Source: Pseudomonas sp. B28(2017) (GTDB lineage: Bacteria; Pseudomonadota; Gammaproteobacteria; Pseudomonadales; Pseudomonadaceae). Taken from it: a DNA stretch of 64,000 bases. The notes below the pieces were generated by a model, which saw only the letters and a program-made list of their open reading frames with translations, was not told where the DNA came from and searched no databases. This document shows, in pieces, positions 9,446 to 19,067 of this stretch. The number at the start of each line of letters is the position of its first letter. The stretch's first letter is position 1. The translations under genes were made by a program, and so were the position numbers. The DNA is taken from NCBI RefSeq assembly GCF_002113025.1, contig NZ_NEJH01000002.1:620001-684000 (forward strand), in the 5' to 3' direction.

Positions 9446-9943
9446 TTAAATTTCGCGCCACATGTGGATTTTGTCGAAGTAATCCTCGCCCACCCGCACG
9501 GCCATCGGTTCCAGGCCGAACTGGATGAAACCGCAGCGCTGGTAGAGGTTGAACGCGGCATCGTTGCCGGCGGTGACGGTCAGCTGGATCAGGCGCACGC
9601 CCGGATGAAGCTTCGCCTCGGCCAAAGCGGCCTGGACCAGTTGAAACCCGAGCCCGCGCTGGCGAACCCTGCCGCTCACATACATGCCAAACAACGTGAC
9701 CTTGTGCCGGGCCTTTTCCCTGGGTTCGAAAGCCAGACCGACGATGCCCGCCAACCGGCCCTCCTCGAACGCACCGAACACCACATCGAGCTTGCCGGTC
9801 AGACGCGACTCCCACCAGCCCAGCGGCATCGCCGCCCGCTCGCGCACACTCGAGGTGAAGGCTTGCGGGTGCAGATCGTAGGCTTCGAGCATCAACGCCC
9901 GATAGTCCAGGGCATGGCTGGCATCCAGTCGCTCGATCCACAT
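9446..9943 (-). CDS. GNAT-family N-acetyltransferase
   Basis: A 165-residue single-domain GNAT protein. The acetyl-CoA pyrophosphate loop is VRQRGLGFQLVQAAL (Q/RxxGxG/A form), preceded by the beta4 strand KVTLFGMYV. The C-terminal NDAAFNLYQRCGFIQFG is the usual GNAT motif B. The substrate is unknown. It is the last gene of a three-gene minus-strand operon with a Nudix hydrolase and a LysE exporter; only two bases separate it from lysE, so co-translation is likely. Confidence 0.88.
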   Translation of the reverse strand: MWIERLDASHALDYRALMLEAYDLHPQAFTSSVRERAAMPLGWWESRLTGKLDVVFGAFEEGRLAGIVGLAFEPREKARHKVTLFGMYVSGRVRQRGLGFQLVQAALAEAKLHPGVRLIQLTVTAGNDAAFNLYQRCGFIQFGLEPMAVRVGEDYFDKIHMWREI

Positions 9944-9945
9944 GC

Positions 9946-10584
9946 TCAGGCCATCCGTTTTTGCTCAAGCATCAGCCGCACCGCCAGCCCCGACAATACG
10001 AAGCCCATGAAATAGCGTTGCATCGCCAGCCAGGTCGGATTGTTGACGAACCACGAGGCAATGCCCGCGGCAAACATGGCGATCATCAGGTTGACGCTAA
10101 AACTGACGCTGATCTGGGTCAGGCCGAGGATGATGCTCTGGCTGAACACCGAGCCGTGCTCCGGCGTGATGAACTGCGGAAACACCGACAGATAGAACAC
10201 CGCGATTTTCGGGTTCAGGGCACTGGTCAGAAAGCCCATGGTGATCAGTTTGCGTGACGAGTCCGGGGGCAATTGCTGCGCCTCGAACGGCGAGCGCGCA
10301 CCGGGTTTGACCGCCTGCCAGGCCAGCCACAGCAGGTACAGCGCACCGGCCCACTTCAACACTTCATAGGCCATCGGCACCGCCAGGAACACCGCCGTCA
10401 AACCGGCGGCCGCAGCAAACAGGTGCACGAAGAATCCGGCGACCACCCCCAGCAACGAAATCACCCCGGCCTTGCGCCCCTGGCAGATCGAGCGAGAGAT
10501 CAGGTAGATCATGTTCGGCCCCGGCGTCAGCACCATCAGCAACGCGGCGGCGGCAAAAATCAGCAAGTCTTGAAACGGGATCAT
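9946..10584 (-). CDS. LysE-family amino acid/metabolite exporter
   Basis: A 212-residue inner-membrane protein with about six membrane segments. The LysE/RhtB signature is present near the N-terminus (LMVLTPGPNMIYL..RSICQGRKAGVISLLGV). The start at MIPFQDLL is chosen because it gives the normal family length and hydrophobic N-terminus; upstream in-frame sequence overlaps the next gene and is not exporter-like. The exported compound is unknown. It lies 23 bases downstream of the Nudix gene in the same operon. Confidence 0.9.
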   Translation of the reverse strand: MIPFQDLLIFAAAALLMVLTPGPNMIYLISRSICQGRKAGVISLLGVVAGFFVHLFAAAAGLTAVFLAVPMAYEVLKWAGALYLLWLAWQAVKPGARSPFEAQQLPPDSSRKLITMGFLTSALNPKIAVFYLSVFPQFITPEHGSVFSQSIILGLTQISVSFSVNLMIAMFAAGIASWFVNNPTWLAMQRYFMGFVLSGLAVRLMLEQKRMA

Positions 10585-10607
10585 GGGCGAAGTCCTTTGC
10601 GTAATGA

Positions 10608-11042
10608 TCAGGCGATCGCGGTCAGCGATGCTCGATAAAACGGCAGGATCAGGTCCCGTGTCAATGGCGCCAGGCTGACATCGCCATCGGTGGCCGGGTC
10701 GATCCAGATCACTTCTTCGATCTCCGCCGCCGGGGTAACGTCGCAATGAACACTCAGCTGAAAGAGTTCGGCGTGTACGACAAACCCCGGTTCGTTGGCG
10801 GCCGGTGCCGAGAAGTGACCGAGGTAAACGGCCTGCGCCGGGTCGATGTCCAGACCCAACTCTTCTTCCAGCTCCCGGGCCAGGGCGTGAACCGGCAATT
10901 CATGGGGCTCGATCTTGCCGCCCGGCTGCATGAAGGCCTGGGTACCGCGCTTGCGCACCAGCAGGGTTCGACCGTCAGGTCCGATCAACAGGGCGGCGGC
11001 GATGTGGATAAGTCCAGCGGGCTGGGTAGAAAATGTTGTCAT
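10608..11042 (-). CDS. Nudix hydrolase
   Basis: A 144-residue Nudix domain protein. The Nudix box is complete: GGKIEPHELPVHALARELEEELGL, fitting Gx5Ex7REUxEExGU. The start at MTTFSTQ gives a normal-length domain; an ATG ten codons upstream is possible. The preceding PGGxx and LLVRKRGTQAFMQ strand resemble 8-oxo-dGTP/ADP-ribose-type enzymes, but the substrate cannot be assigned. It is the first gene of the Nudix-LysE-GNAT operon. Confidence 0.88.
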   Translation of the reverse strand: MTTFSTQPAGLIHIAAALLIGPDGRTLLVRKRGTQAFMQPGGKIEPHELPVHALARELEEELGLDIDPAQAVYLGHFSAPAANEPGFVVHAELFQLSVHCDVTPAAEIEEVIWIDPATDGDVSLAPLTRDLILPFYRASLTAIA

Positions 11043-11089
11043 GAACAAAAGCCTTCGACTCAAAAGCGGCAAGGATCACATGTCCGCCC

Positions 11090-11189
11090 TGTAGGAGCGA
11101 GCTTGCTTGCGATGGTCGTGAACGAAAACGCGTAAACCAGATGCCCATCGGTGCTCTCAGGTTTATCGCGAGCAAGCTCGCTCCTACAG
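11090..11189. repeat. REPIN (GTAGGAGCGAGCTTGC type)
   Basis: Two inverted REP units about 55 bp apart lie between the Nudix gene and the permease gene. The left arm has a substitution (GCTTGCTTGCGA). The spacer contains the recurring GGTCGTGAACGAAAACGCGT stretch seen in several other copies in this window. Confidence 0.9.
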
Positions 11190-11195
11190 TTTCCT

Positions 11196-12521
11196 TTATA
11201 CGGCTTCCTGGAAATCCATCTCCGGCGGCTGCCGACGGAATCCGCCGGTCAATACCGCCAGGTACACCACGCCAATCGCCAGCCAGCTCAGGCCCAGATA
11301 AACCGCCAAATGATCGAGGCTGACCATCAACCACAAATCCGCTGCCAGGCCGATGAACGGGAACAGCAGGAACAGTACGAACTCGCGCAGGCCTTTTTTC
11401 TCGCCACTGATCCAGTAGTGGAAGATCACCGACAGGTTCACCAGGCTGAATGCCAGGAACGCGCCGAAGTTGATGAACGAGGTCGAGGTGGTCACATCCA
11501 GTTTCAGCGCCAGCAAGGCCACGACCGCGCACAGCAGGATGCTGTTGATCGGCGTGCCGAAACGTTCGTGCAAGGTGCCGAAGAACGATTTCGGCAGTAC
11601 ACCGTCACGGCCCATGGCGTACAGCAGGCGCGAACCGCTGGCCTGGGCCGACAGGCCAGAAGCGAACTGGCCAACGATCAGGCCGATCAGGAAGATCGAG
11701 ACGAACAGGTCGCCACCGACATTGCGCGCGATTTCATAGGCCGCCGAGTCGACGTTGTCGAACTGGAAGGACGGATGAGCGATCTGCACGAAATACGACA
11801 CGCCGACGAAAATCAGGCCGCCGATCAGGGTGATCAACATGATCGCCCGGGGAATGGTGCGGCGCGGGTCGCGGGTTTCTTCGGTCAGGGTGCTGACCGC
11901 GTCGAAACCGAGGAACGAATAACAGGCAATGGCCGCACCGCTCATGATCAAGGGCATCTGCATGTCGCCGTTGAAGAACGGTTTGATCGACCACAACGGC
12001 GTGCTGGCATCACCGCCGACGTAATGCACGCACAGCGCGACAAAGGCGATCAGCACCAGGAACTGCACCAGCATCAACAGGGCATTGATGCCGTTGGCCA
12101 GTTTCAGGCCGATGATGTTGATTGCGCTGGTGATGCCGATGAACGCCAGCACCCAGATCCACTGCGGCACCGCCGGGAAGGCGGAGTTGAGGTAGGCCGC
12201 GCCGATCAGCCAGATCGCCATGGGCAAAAACAAATAGTCGAGCAGCACCGCCCAACCGGCGATGAAGCCGAGCTTGGGGCTGATGGCCTTGCGCACATAG
12301 CTGTAGGCCGAGCCGGCCACCGGGAACGCCGAGGCCATGCGGCCGTAACTCATGGCGGTGAAGAACATGGCCACCAACGCTGCAAGATACGCGGCCGGCA
12401 CCATGCCGGCGGTGGATTGGGCGAGGATGCCAAAGGTGCCGAGCACAATGATCGGCGTCATGTAGGCGATGCCAAACAGCACCACCGACCCTAATGACAG
12501 GGTGCGTTGCAAACGAGCCAT
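11196..12521 (-). CDS. APC-family amino acid/polyamine permease (PuuP-like)
   Basis: A 441-residue permease with about twelve membrane segments. The N-terminus (RTLSLGSVVLFGIAYMTPI) and GYSFLGFDAVSTLTEE segment match the putrescine-importer (PuuP) branch of the APC superfamily. It brings an amine or amino acid across the inner membrane, probably by proton symport. It sits 164 bases downstream of a nitrilase-family hydrolase and close to a divergent LuxR regulator, suggesting a small uptake-and-hydrolysis unit for an amide or amine. The substrate is not certain. Confidence 0.87.
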   Translation of the reverse strand: MARLQRTLSLGSVVLFGIAYMTPIIVLGTFGILAQSTAGMVPAAYLAALVAMFFTAMSYGRMASAFPVAGSAYSYVRKAISPKLGFIAGWAVLLDYLFLPMAIWLIGAAYLNSAFPAVPQWIWVLAFIGITSAINIIGLKLANGINALLMLVQFLVLIAFVALCVHYVGGDASTPLWSIKPFFNGDMQMPLIMSGAAIACYSFLGFDAVSTLTEETRDPRRTIPRAIMLITLIGGLIFVGVSYFVQIAHPSFQFDNVDSAAYEIARNVGGDLFVSIFLIGLIVGQFASGLSAQASGSRLLYAMGRDGVLPKSFFGTLHERFGTPINSILLCAVVALLALKLDVTTSTSFINFGAFLAFSLVNLSVIFHYWISGEKKGLREFVLFLLFPFIGLAADLWLMVSLDHLAVYLGLSWLAIGVVYLAVLTGGFRRQPPEMDFQEAV

Positions 12522-12606
12522 GAGCGACTACTCCGGATTTTATTGGATTTATGGCAGAGCCGAGTTCGGCGCAGAATTTTCGGGTGTTGCGTTGTTGTTC
12601 TTTGGT

Positions 12607-12655
12607 CAGACAGGTGTGTCGTCTGTCTGGACCTCATCGCGGGCTTGCCCGCGAA
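12607..12655. repeat. Tandem hairpins between nitrilase and permease genes
   Basis: Two small palindromes occur: CAGACAG-N9-CTGTCTG (12607-12629) and TCGCGGGCTTGCCCGCGA (12635-12652). The second is another short Pseudomonas repeat type. They could attenuate read-through or stabilise mRNA ends between the two minus-strand genes. Confidence 0.55.
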
Positions 12656-12685
12656 GGCGTCAGCCCGGTCAATAAGTAATCAGGA

Positions 12686-13507
12686 TCAGTTCTTGGGAAT
12701 CAGCAGCTCGCGCAATCCACAAGCATGCTCAACCATCTCTCCCGGCAACTTCAGCCGCTGATCATCCAGATAGCGATAATCCTGGCGCGCCGCCGTCAAC
12801 AGGTTCAGGTCCAACTCGACCGCAAACTGCCCCTCCTCGCGCCCAGCCTCGAACAACAGCGTGCCCAGTGGATCCACCAGCGCGCTGCCGCCGGCAAACA
12901 ACAAACCGCCATCACCCTCTTCCACCCGATTGACCATCAGCGCAAACGCCTGGTTTTCCTGGGCGCGGGCCATGATCGCGGTGCGGTGGGTCGGGCCGTA
13001 GGGGTCCATGTTGCCGTTGGTAACCAGCAGCACCTCGGCACCCAGTTGCGCCAGGGCACGGGCGCTTTCGGGGAATTCGATGTCGTAGCAAATCAGCAGG
13101 CCCACGCGCACGCCGTTCCACAAACACGTGGTGTAGCGATCGCCCGCCTCGTAGACACCACGATCCGAGGCCCACAAGTGAGTCTTGCGGTATTTCAGCG
13201 CAATGCCTTCAGGGGTGATCAGCAACGTGGTGTTGTAGAAGCGGCCGTTATCGTTTTCGGCCATGCCGATGGCTACGGCGATATTGTGCTGACGGGCAGC
13301 AGCGATCACTGCACTGACGGAGGGTCCGTCCAGCGGCTCGGCCACCTCGACCACGGACTCAGCCGAAGGGAAGCCCATCAAGTGGCCTTCAGGGAACAGG
13401 ATCAGCTGCGTGTCGGCCGCGCATGCAGCAATGGCCGCCAGGGTGCGTTCGAGGTTGTAAGCCGTGTCGTTGTCACGACCTGCCAATTGGGCGAGTTCGA
13501 CCTTCAT
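12686..13507 (-). CDS. Carbon-nitrogen hydrolase (nitrilase superfamily)
   Basis: A 273-residue nitrilase-superfamily amidase. The Glu-Lys-Cys catalytic triad is visible: Glu in LILFPEGHL (about residue 39), Lys in KYRKTHLW (about 109) and Cys in LICYDIEFPE (about 143). The length fits a single catalytic domain. It should hydrolyse an amide or carbamoyl group in the cytoplasm. The downstream polyamine/amino acid permease suggests an imported substrate such as a carbamoylated amine; this is inference from context. Confidence 0.87.
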   Translation of the reverse strand: MKVELAQLAGRDNDTAYNLERTLAAIAACAADTQLILFPEGHLMGFPSAESVVEVAEPLDGPSVSAVIAAARQHNIAVAIGMAENDNGRFYNTTLLITPEGIALKYRKTHLWASDRGVYEAGDRYTTCLWNGVRVGLLICYDIEFPESARALAQLGAEVLLVTNGNMDPYGPTHRTAIMARAQENQAFALMVNRVEEGDGGLLFAGGSALVDPLGTLLFEAGREEGQFAVELDLNLLTAARQDYRYLDDQRLKLPGEMVEHACGLRELLIPKN

Positions 13508-13631
13508 GGGTATTCCTTGTTATGGACCGGGCGGCAGAAAGATTGCCCGGTCGGTGTCTGTGCGCCAGTATGCGCAGCAAGCAACCGGGCGGGGAATCAC
13601 GCCGCTGGGGTAACACGATAGGGGTAGATGC

Positions 13632-14432
13632 ATGACACTCTCGTTGGACGACATCGCCTGGCACCGTTCGGTGGGGCAACTGATCGACGCCCTGGACAAG
13701 CCAAATTTCTGGACCCAGTTGGTACGCCTGCTGAATCAATACGTGACTTTCGACAGTTGGGTGGCCCTGCTTTTCAGTGCCGACCAGCGTCCGCAGGTGT
13801 TCGCCGAGTGCCCGGGCGAAGATGGCAGCCCCGACCAGTTGTTCCAGGATTACCTGCGCGGCCTGTACCTGCTCGACCCGTTTTACATCGCCTGTCGCGA
13901 GCAATCGCGCACCGGGCTGTATCGTCTGTCGGAAGTGGCCCCAGAGCATTTCGAGCTGACCGAGTATTACCAGCGCTACTTTCGTCTGAATGTGGTCGCC
14001 GACGAAATCCAGTTCAATTGCCAGCTCGAAGGCGACCGCACGCTGTGCCTGTCGCTGGGCAGCACGCAGCGCTTCAGCAGCCAGCAGATCGCCTTGCTGT
14101 CGCTGATCCAGCCGTGGGTGCTCGGGCTGTTGCGCCAACGTCTGCCCTATGAAATCAACGAAGTCGTGGCCTTGGCCCCCGCGCCACCGCAAGGTGACTG
14201 GCGGGTGCAACTGGAGGCTTCGGTGCAGCAGCTCAAAGGCGCGCAGTTGACGGCCCGGGAGCTGGATGTCGGGCGCTTGATGCTCAGCGGTTGCTCCAGT
14301 AAAGAAATCGCCCGTAAGCTGGAAATCTCCGTCGAAACCGTGAAAGTCCATAAGAAACACATGTACAGCAAGCTGGGGATCAAATCCCAGTCCGAGCTGT
14401 TTTCGATTTTTCTCCAGGCACAAAATGCTTGA
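13632..14432 (+). CDS. LuxR-family transcriptional regulator
   Basis: A 266-residue protein. The C-terminal LuxR/GerE HTH (about 205-262) is clear: LTARELDVGRLMLSGCSSKE, then IARKLEISVETVKVHKKHMYSKLGI. The N-terminal about 180 residues form an unknown sensory domain without an obvious phosphoacceptor or autoinducer motif. It is divergent from the nitrilase/permease pair (124 bp gap) and is their most likely regulator. It is followed by a REPIN. Confidence 0.85.
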   Translation: MTLSLDDIAWHRSVGQLIDALDKPNFWTQLVRLLNQYVTFDSWVALLFSADQRPQVFAECPGEDGSPDQLFQDYLRGLYLLDPFYIACREQSRTGLYRLSEVAPEHFELTEYYQRYFRLNVVADEIQFNCQLEGDRTLCLSLGSTQRFSSQQIALLSLIQPWVLGLLRQRLPYEINEVVALAPAPPQGDWRVQLEASVQQLKGAQLTARELDVGRLMLSGCSSKEIARKLEISVETVKVHKKHMYSKLGIKSQSELFSIFLQAQNA

Positions 14433-14459
14433 TTGGCCTGTGGAACATTCTGCTTTTCT

Positions 14460-14549
14460 GTGGGAGCGAGCCTGCTCGCGAAAGCGATTTTTCATTCAAC
14501 ATTGATGTCGACTGAGCTACCGCCATCGCGAGCAGGCTCGCTCCCACAG
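14460..14549. repeat. REPIN (GTGGGAGCGAGCCTGCTCGCGA type)
   Basis: A symmetrical pair of REP arms (GTGGGAGCGAGCCTGCTCGC and its mirror) about 45 bp apart lies between the LuxR regulator and the FMN protein gene. Confidence 0.9.
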
Positions 14550-14597
14550 TGATTTGTGTCTAGCCAAATTCATTGAGTCCGAACCCAAGGAAACCGT

Positions 14598-16217
14598 ATG
14601 AGCCTGTCACTCCTGAGCCGCTACGCCTTCTTTGTCGTCTGCGTGATCTTTACCCTCGCCAGCCTGCCGTTTCTTGAATACGACTGGCTCTGGCCGATTA
14701 CCGCTGTCACCGCTGTCCTCAGTCTGATCGGCCTGTTCGATCTGCTGCAAAGTCCGCATGCCGTGCGGCGTAATTACCCGATCCTCGGCAATATCCGTTA
14801 TCTGGTCGAAGGCATCCGCCCGGAAATCCGCCAGTACCTGCTCGAATCCGACAGCGACGCCCTGCCCTTCTCCCGGGCCCAGCGCTCGCTGGTCTATTCC
14901 CGGGCCAAGAACGAAACTGCCGACAAACCGTTCGGCACGCTGATTGACGTGTATCAGTCGGGTTTCGAATTCATCGGCCATTCCATGCGCCCGGCGCCGT
15001 TGAGCGACCCGAGCAGTTTCCGGGTCACCGTTGGCGGTCCGCAGTGCACCCAGCCGTATTCGGCGTCGGTGTTCAACATCTCGGCCATGAGCTTCGGCTC
15101 CCTCAGCGCCAATGCAATCCGCGCGTTGAACCAGGGCGCCAAGCTCGGCAACTTTGCCCATGACACCGGCGAAGGCAGCATCAGCCCCTATCACCGCGAG
15201 CACGGCGGCGACCTGACCTGGGAACTGGGCAGCGGTTACTTTGGCTGCCGCACCAGCGACGGTCGCTTCGACCCGGAACGCTTCGCGGCGCAAGCCCGGA
15301 CGCCACAGGTGCGGATGATCGAAATCAAGATGAGCCAGGGCGCCAAACCCGGTCACGGCGGCATCCTGCCCAAGCACAAGGTCACCCGGGAGATCGCCGA
15401 GACCCGCGGCATCCTGATGGGCGAGGACTGCGTGTCCCCCTCGCGCCACACTGCATTTTCCACGCCGATCGAAATGATGCATTTCATCGCACAACTGCGT
15501 GAGTTGTCGGGTGGCAAACCGGTGGGCTTCAAGTTCTGTCTCGGCCATCCGTGGGAGTTCATGGGCATCGCCAAGGCCATGCTGGAGACAGGCATCCTGC
15601 CAGACTTCATCGTCGTCGATGGCAAGGAAGGCGGCACTGGCGCAGCACCTGTGGAGTTCACCGACCACATCGGCGTGCCGATGCGCGAAGGCCTGCTGTT
15701 CGTCCACAACACCCTGGTCGGCCTGAACCTGCGGGACAAGATCAAACTCGGCGCCAGCGGCAAGATCGTCAGCGCCTTCGACATTGCCAGTGTGTTGGCC
15801 ATCGGCGCCGACTGGGCCAACTCGGCGCGCGGCTTCATGTTCGCCATCGGCTGCATCCAGTCGCAGAGCTGCCATACCAACAAATGCCCGACCGGTGTCG
15901 CCACCCAGGACACCCTGCGCCAGCGTGCGCTGGTGGTGCCGGACAAGGCGCAGCGGGTATTCAATTTCCACCGCAACACCCTCAAGGCCCTGGCGGAAAT
16001 GCTTGCCGCCGCCGGCCTCGAACATCCGTCGCAACTGTCGGCCAAGCACTTGGTGCGACGCATGTCGGCAACCGAGATCAAGCTGTTCTCGCAACTGCAC
16101 GTGTTCCTCAAACCCGGCGAGTTGCTGACCGGTGAAGTGAACGGCGAGTTCTACTCACGGATGTGGCAGATGGCCCGGGCCGACAGTTTCGAGCCCCATG
16201 AAATAGCGGCAGCGTGA
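14598..16217 (+). CDS. FMN-binding glutamate synthase family protein (membrane-anchored)
   Basis: A 539-residue protein. Two hydrophobic helices at the N-terminus (about 5-25 and 30-50) anchor it. The rest is the GltB FMN/Fe-S domain: SAMSFGSLSANAI, MSQGAKPGHGG, then DGKEGGTGAAP and the Cys cluster GCIQSQSCHTNKCPTG. It lacks the glutamine amidotransferase domain of true glutamate synthase. Stand-alone members of this family are common in Pseudomonas and their reaction is not established; a glutamate-synthase or oxidoreductase activity is inference. The start ATG follows AAGGAAACCGT. Confidence 0.88.
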   Translation: MSLSLLSRYAFFVVCVIFTLASLPFLEYDWLWPITAVTAVLSLIGLFDLLQSPHAVRRNYPILGNIRYLVEGIRPEIRQYLLESDSDALPFSRAQRSLVYSRAKNETADKPFGTLIDVYQSGFEFIGHSMRPAPLSDPSSFRVTVGGPQCTQPYSASVFNISAMSFGSLSANAIRALNQGAKLGNFAHDTGEGSISPYHREHGGDLTWELGSGYFGCRTSDGRFDPERFAAQARTPQVRMIEIKMSQGAKPGHGGILPKHKVTREIAETRGILMGEDCVSPSRHTAFSTPIEMMHFIAQLRELSGGKPVGFKFCLGHPWEFMGIAKAMLETGILPDFIVVDGKEGGTGAAPVEFTDHIGVPMREGLLFVHNTLVGLNLRDKIKLGASGKIVSAFDIASVLAIGADWANSARGFMFAIGCIQSQSCHTNKCPTGVATQDTLRQRALVVPDKAQRVFNFHRNTLKALAEMLAAAGLEHPSQLSAKHLVRRMSATEIKLFSQLHVFLKPGELLTGEVNGEFYSRMWQMARADSFEPHEIAAA

Positions 16218-16244
16218 CATCGCCGCCCCGGCCAACATCGCGCA

Positions 16245-17753
16245 TCACCAGCGCAGCGTTTTGGGCGGGGCCGGTTCCTTCATCACGATAAAACCGTAAT
16301 CGCCGATCAGGTAAATCCGGTAGAACTGGCTTTCGACCAACGCCGGATAGCCCTGATAGCCGACCCGCGTCGCATTACGCCGCTCCTGCTCCGCCACCAC
16401 GTTGGTGATGCCTGCTTTCGGCAGATTCTCGGCCAGCATGTAAAAGTCGGTATTGAGCAGGTAATGCAGCACCGGCATCTGCTTGAACGAGCCAGCCGCC
16501 GCCGTTAACCAGTAGTCGGAGTAAGTCACCGACATGTAAATACGTTTTGCCTCGCGCAGCGCCTGACGACTGGCGATGTCGTACTCAAGGCTGGTCAATG
16601 CCATGGACGCGAAGGTTTTCTGCATGGTCAGCACCCGGCCATAGGCGAACGACAGCGACAACATCGCCAGCAGCGGAATGATCAACAACAGTGGCAGTCG
16701 CTCATGGATCGACGCCAGCGCCAGATGACTCAGATAGAGCAGCAACACCAGCAGCACGGCGAAGCCCATCAAGGTACGGGCGCCCTCGTTGAAGTCGCGG
16801 AAAAACAACGTGACACCGGACACCAGCAGTGTCACCAACGGCAATGTCAGCAAACACACCAGGCCGATCAATAGCTTCTTCGGTCCGCCGTCCTGGCGCG
16901 CCGCTACGTTCAGTCCCAACTGCACCGCCCCGGCTATTGCAACCAATAACAACCCGCCGAACAACCAAAGCCATCCGCCATGGAACAGCAGCACGACTTT
17001 TTCCAGGACCCGGGCAATGTTGATCTGGATCTGCATCAAAGGATGGGCCGTCCAATTGAGCAGCGATGTGCGATTGGAACCCATGAACGGATAAGCACTG
17101 ACGCTGTAAATCAACCCGCCCAAGAAGAGCTGGGCGGCTTTCCAGCCCAGCAGGTCATGCCAGGGCACCGGGGTCGTTTTATCGTTGGCAGCCCTGAGCA
17201 ATTCCAGGCAACACAGGCCCAGGAACACATTCAGGCTGACTTGATACAGCCCCAGCGCCAAGGCAATCAGGAACGACGGCACCAGCCACTGCACGCCACG
17301 CCAGGGGTGGCGAAAGGTGATCGCGTAGATCACCGCCACCAGGCTCAGGGTCGTGGCGGGACCGTCGTATTGATAAGACAGGTTCTGCAGGAAGAATGGG
17401 TTGTACCAAAGCGGCAGCAGCACCAGGCAGCAAGCAACGGTGGGCTGGCGGAAGTAATGGAACGTCAGGCTGGTCAGCGCCGACGCCATGGCCAGCGTGG
17501 CAATCAACAAGGGCAAGGGAAAGATGTTCGGCGCGGCGTGGCTGAAAGTCAGCGCGTTGTAGAACAGCTGGGTGAACAGTCGCCCCTGCCCTGACCAGGC
17601 CATGCCCGCCGCCAGCGAGCGCCAGTTGTCATCGATGTAGGGAAAATCCGCGAGGATCAACGGCAGGACATACAAGAAGGTCGCGAACAGAAAAAACCGC
17701 CAGACCTGATGCCGGCTGAGCTCGCGAACGAAGAAGTCACTGAACCGGCCCAT
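16245..17753 (-). CDS. GtrII-like O-antigen glucosyltransferase (integral membrane)
   Basis: A 502-residue protein with about ten membrane segments and short soluble loops. The N-terminal IDDNWRSLAAG after the first membrane helix resembles the acidic loop of GT-C/GtrII-type glycosyltransferases. It is the third gene of a gtrA-gtrB-gtr(type) cassette, in which the third gene adds the glucosyl residue to O-antigen in the periplasm. One base separates it from gtrB. The third gene of such cassettes is the variable, specificity-defining one, so sugar and linkage cannot be predicted. Confidence 0.82.
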   Translation of the reverse strand: MGRFSDFFVRELSRHQVWRFFLFATFLYVLPLILADFPYIDDNWRSLAAGMAWSGQGRLFTQLFYNALTFSHAAPNIFPLPLLIATLAMASALTSLTFHYFRQPTVACCLVLLPLWYNPFFLQNLSYQYDGPATTLSLVAVIYAITFRHPWRGVQWLVPSFLIALALGLYQVSLNVFLGLCCLELLRAANDKTTPVPWHDLLGWKAAQLFLGGLIYSVSAYPFMGSNRTSLLNWTAHPLMQIQINIARVLEKVVLLFHGGWLWLFGGLLLVAIAGAVQLGLNVAARQDGGPKKLLIGLVCLLTLPLVTLLVSGVTLFFRDFNEGARTLMGFAVLLVLLLYLSHLALASIHERLPLLLIIPLLAMLSLSFAYGRVLTMQKTFASMALTSLEYDIASRQALREAKRIYMSVTYSDYWLTAAAGSFKQMPVLHYLLNTDFYMLAENLPKAGITNVVAEQERRNATRVGYQGYPALVESQFYRIYLIGDYGFIVMKEPAPPKTLRW

Positions 17754-17754
17754 G

Positions 17755-18696
17755 CTAGCGCTCGCCCCGGGCTTTCCCGCCGACGATGTCCTTGATCACG
17801 TAGCGCGGCCGGTGCTTGGCCTCGATATAGATGCGACCGATGTACTCGCCGAGGATGCCGATGCCGATCAATTGCACGCCGCCCAGAAACAGGATGGCGG
17901 TCATCAGCGACGGATAACCGGGGACGCTGTTGCCGAAGAAAATCTTGTCCAGCACCATGTACACCGCATACAGCACCGCGAAAATCGAAAGGCCGCCACC
18001 GACGTATGTCCACAAACGCAGCGGCACGGTGCTGAACGAGGTCACGCCTTCCAATGCCAGGTTCCACAGCTTCCAGCCATTGAACTTGCTGTTCCCCGCC
18101 ACCCGCCCGGCCCGCTCGAACTCCACCACCACGGTGTTGAACCCGGCCCACGACAACACACCTTTCATGAACAACTGATGCTCGGGCAGGGAACGGATCA
18201 CATCGACCACCTTGCGATCCATCAGCCGGAAGTCGCCGACGTTTTCCTCGATGCGGGTGTAGGCGATGCGATTGAGCACGTGGTAGAAAATCGACGCGCT
18301 GTGACGCCTGAGGTAGCCGTCGACGTCCCGATTGCGGCGCTTGGCGAGCACCACATCGGCGCCCTTTTGCCATTGCTCGACCAGCAACGGAATGACGCTG
18401 ATCGGGTCCTGCAGGTCGACATCCATGGGAATCACGGCATCGCCGCTGGCGTGCTCCAGTCCGGCAAACAGTGCCGGCTCCTTACCGAAGTTACGCGAGA
18501 AATTGATCAGCATGACCTGATCATCCACCTGCGCCAGTGCCGTAGCCTGCTCGGCAGTGCGGTCGGAGCTGCCGTCGTTGATGAACACGATTTCGACCTC
18601 TGCGTCCCCCAGCATCAGCTCGTGGCGCACGGCCTGGTAAAACAGGTTGATCGACTGCTCTTCGTTGAACACCGGGACAATGAGCGAGATTTTCAT
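17755..18696 (-). CDS. gtrB: Bactoprenol glucosyl transferase GtrB
   Basis: A 313-residue GT2 enzyme of the DPM1/GtrB type that loads glucose from UDP-glucose onto undecaprenyl phosphate on the cytoplasmic face. The N-terminal NTP-binding fold is seen in [22 protein letters not shown] and the metal-binding MDVDLQDP. Two C-terminal membrane helices are near residues 225-250 and 260-285, followed by [20 protein letters not shown], typical of GtrB. Its start overlaps the gtrA stop. Confidence 0.92.
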   Translation of the reverse strand: MKISLIVPVFNEEQSINLFYQAVRHELMLGDAEVEIVFINDGSSDRTAEQATALAQVDDQVMLINFSRNFGKEPALFAGLEHASGDAVIPMDVDLQDPISVIPLLVEQWQKGADVVLAKRRNRDVDGYLRRHSASIFYHVLNRIAYTRIEENVGDFRLMDRKVVDVIRSLPEHQLFMKGVLSWAGFNTVVVEFERAGRVAGNSKFNGWKLWNLALEGVTSFSTVPLRLWTYVGGGLSIFAVLYAVYMVLDKIFFGNSVPGYPSLMTAILFLGGVQLIGIGILGEYIGRIYIEAKHRPRYVIKDIVGGKARGER

Positions 18697-19067
18697 TGAT
18701 CACGCTCGCGAAACACCACGTATTTGGAATAAAGGAATCCGAACACCAGGCTCAACGCCGAAAACAGGATCACGGTGAGCAAACCGTGCATTTGCCAGAC
18801 GTCGCCCAGATGCCCGATCCCCAGGCTCAATGCCCCCATGCCTAGAAGAAACAACAGGTACCCCGCGACCGTGGCACTGGCGGCGAAGGTAAATTGCGCA
18901 TTCATGTAGAAGGAAAACGACGCTGCCACGCAGAAGGCGGTCAGATTGCTGATCGCCTGGCTGAGGCCGGCCGCCACGCTCAGCAGGAAAAAGATCTGCC
19001 AGTGAATCAGGGTGTTGGCAACCCCGATCACCGTGTAACTGGACAGCCCTTTCCACAACAGTCTCAT
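18693..19067 (-). CDS. gtrA: GtrA-family flippase
   Basis: A 124-residue protein with four membrane segments and the GtrA N-terminus ([20 protein letters not shown]). It flips undecaprenyl-phosphate-glucose to the periplasmic face for the GtrII-like transferase. It is the first gene of the cassette and overlaps gtrB by four bases. No GATC cluster suggestive of Dam phase variation was noticed in the 245-bp region upstream, which is shared with the divergent opgC gene and holds no other recognised element. Confidence 0.9.
   Translation of the reverse strand: MRLLWKGLSSYTVIGVANTLIHWQIFFLLSVAAGLSQAISNLTAFCVAASFSFYMNAQFTFAASATVAGYLLFLLGMGALSLGIGHLGDVWQMHGLLTVILFSALSLVFGFLYSKYVVFRERDQ

Noticed and set aside
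11151..12494. A 447-codon open frame opposite the permease gene
   Set aside because: Gln/Arg/Asp-rich translation with no conserved pattern; the membrane permease on the other strand is real.
16245..19067. gtr cassette considered as part of a prophage
   Set aside because: No phage structural, integrase or lysis genes and no att repeats nearby; composition is ordinary for the chromosome.
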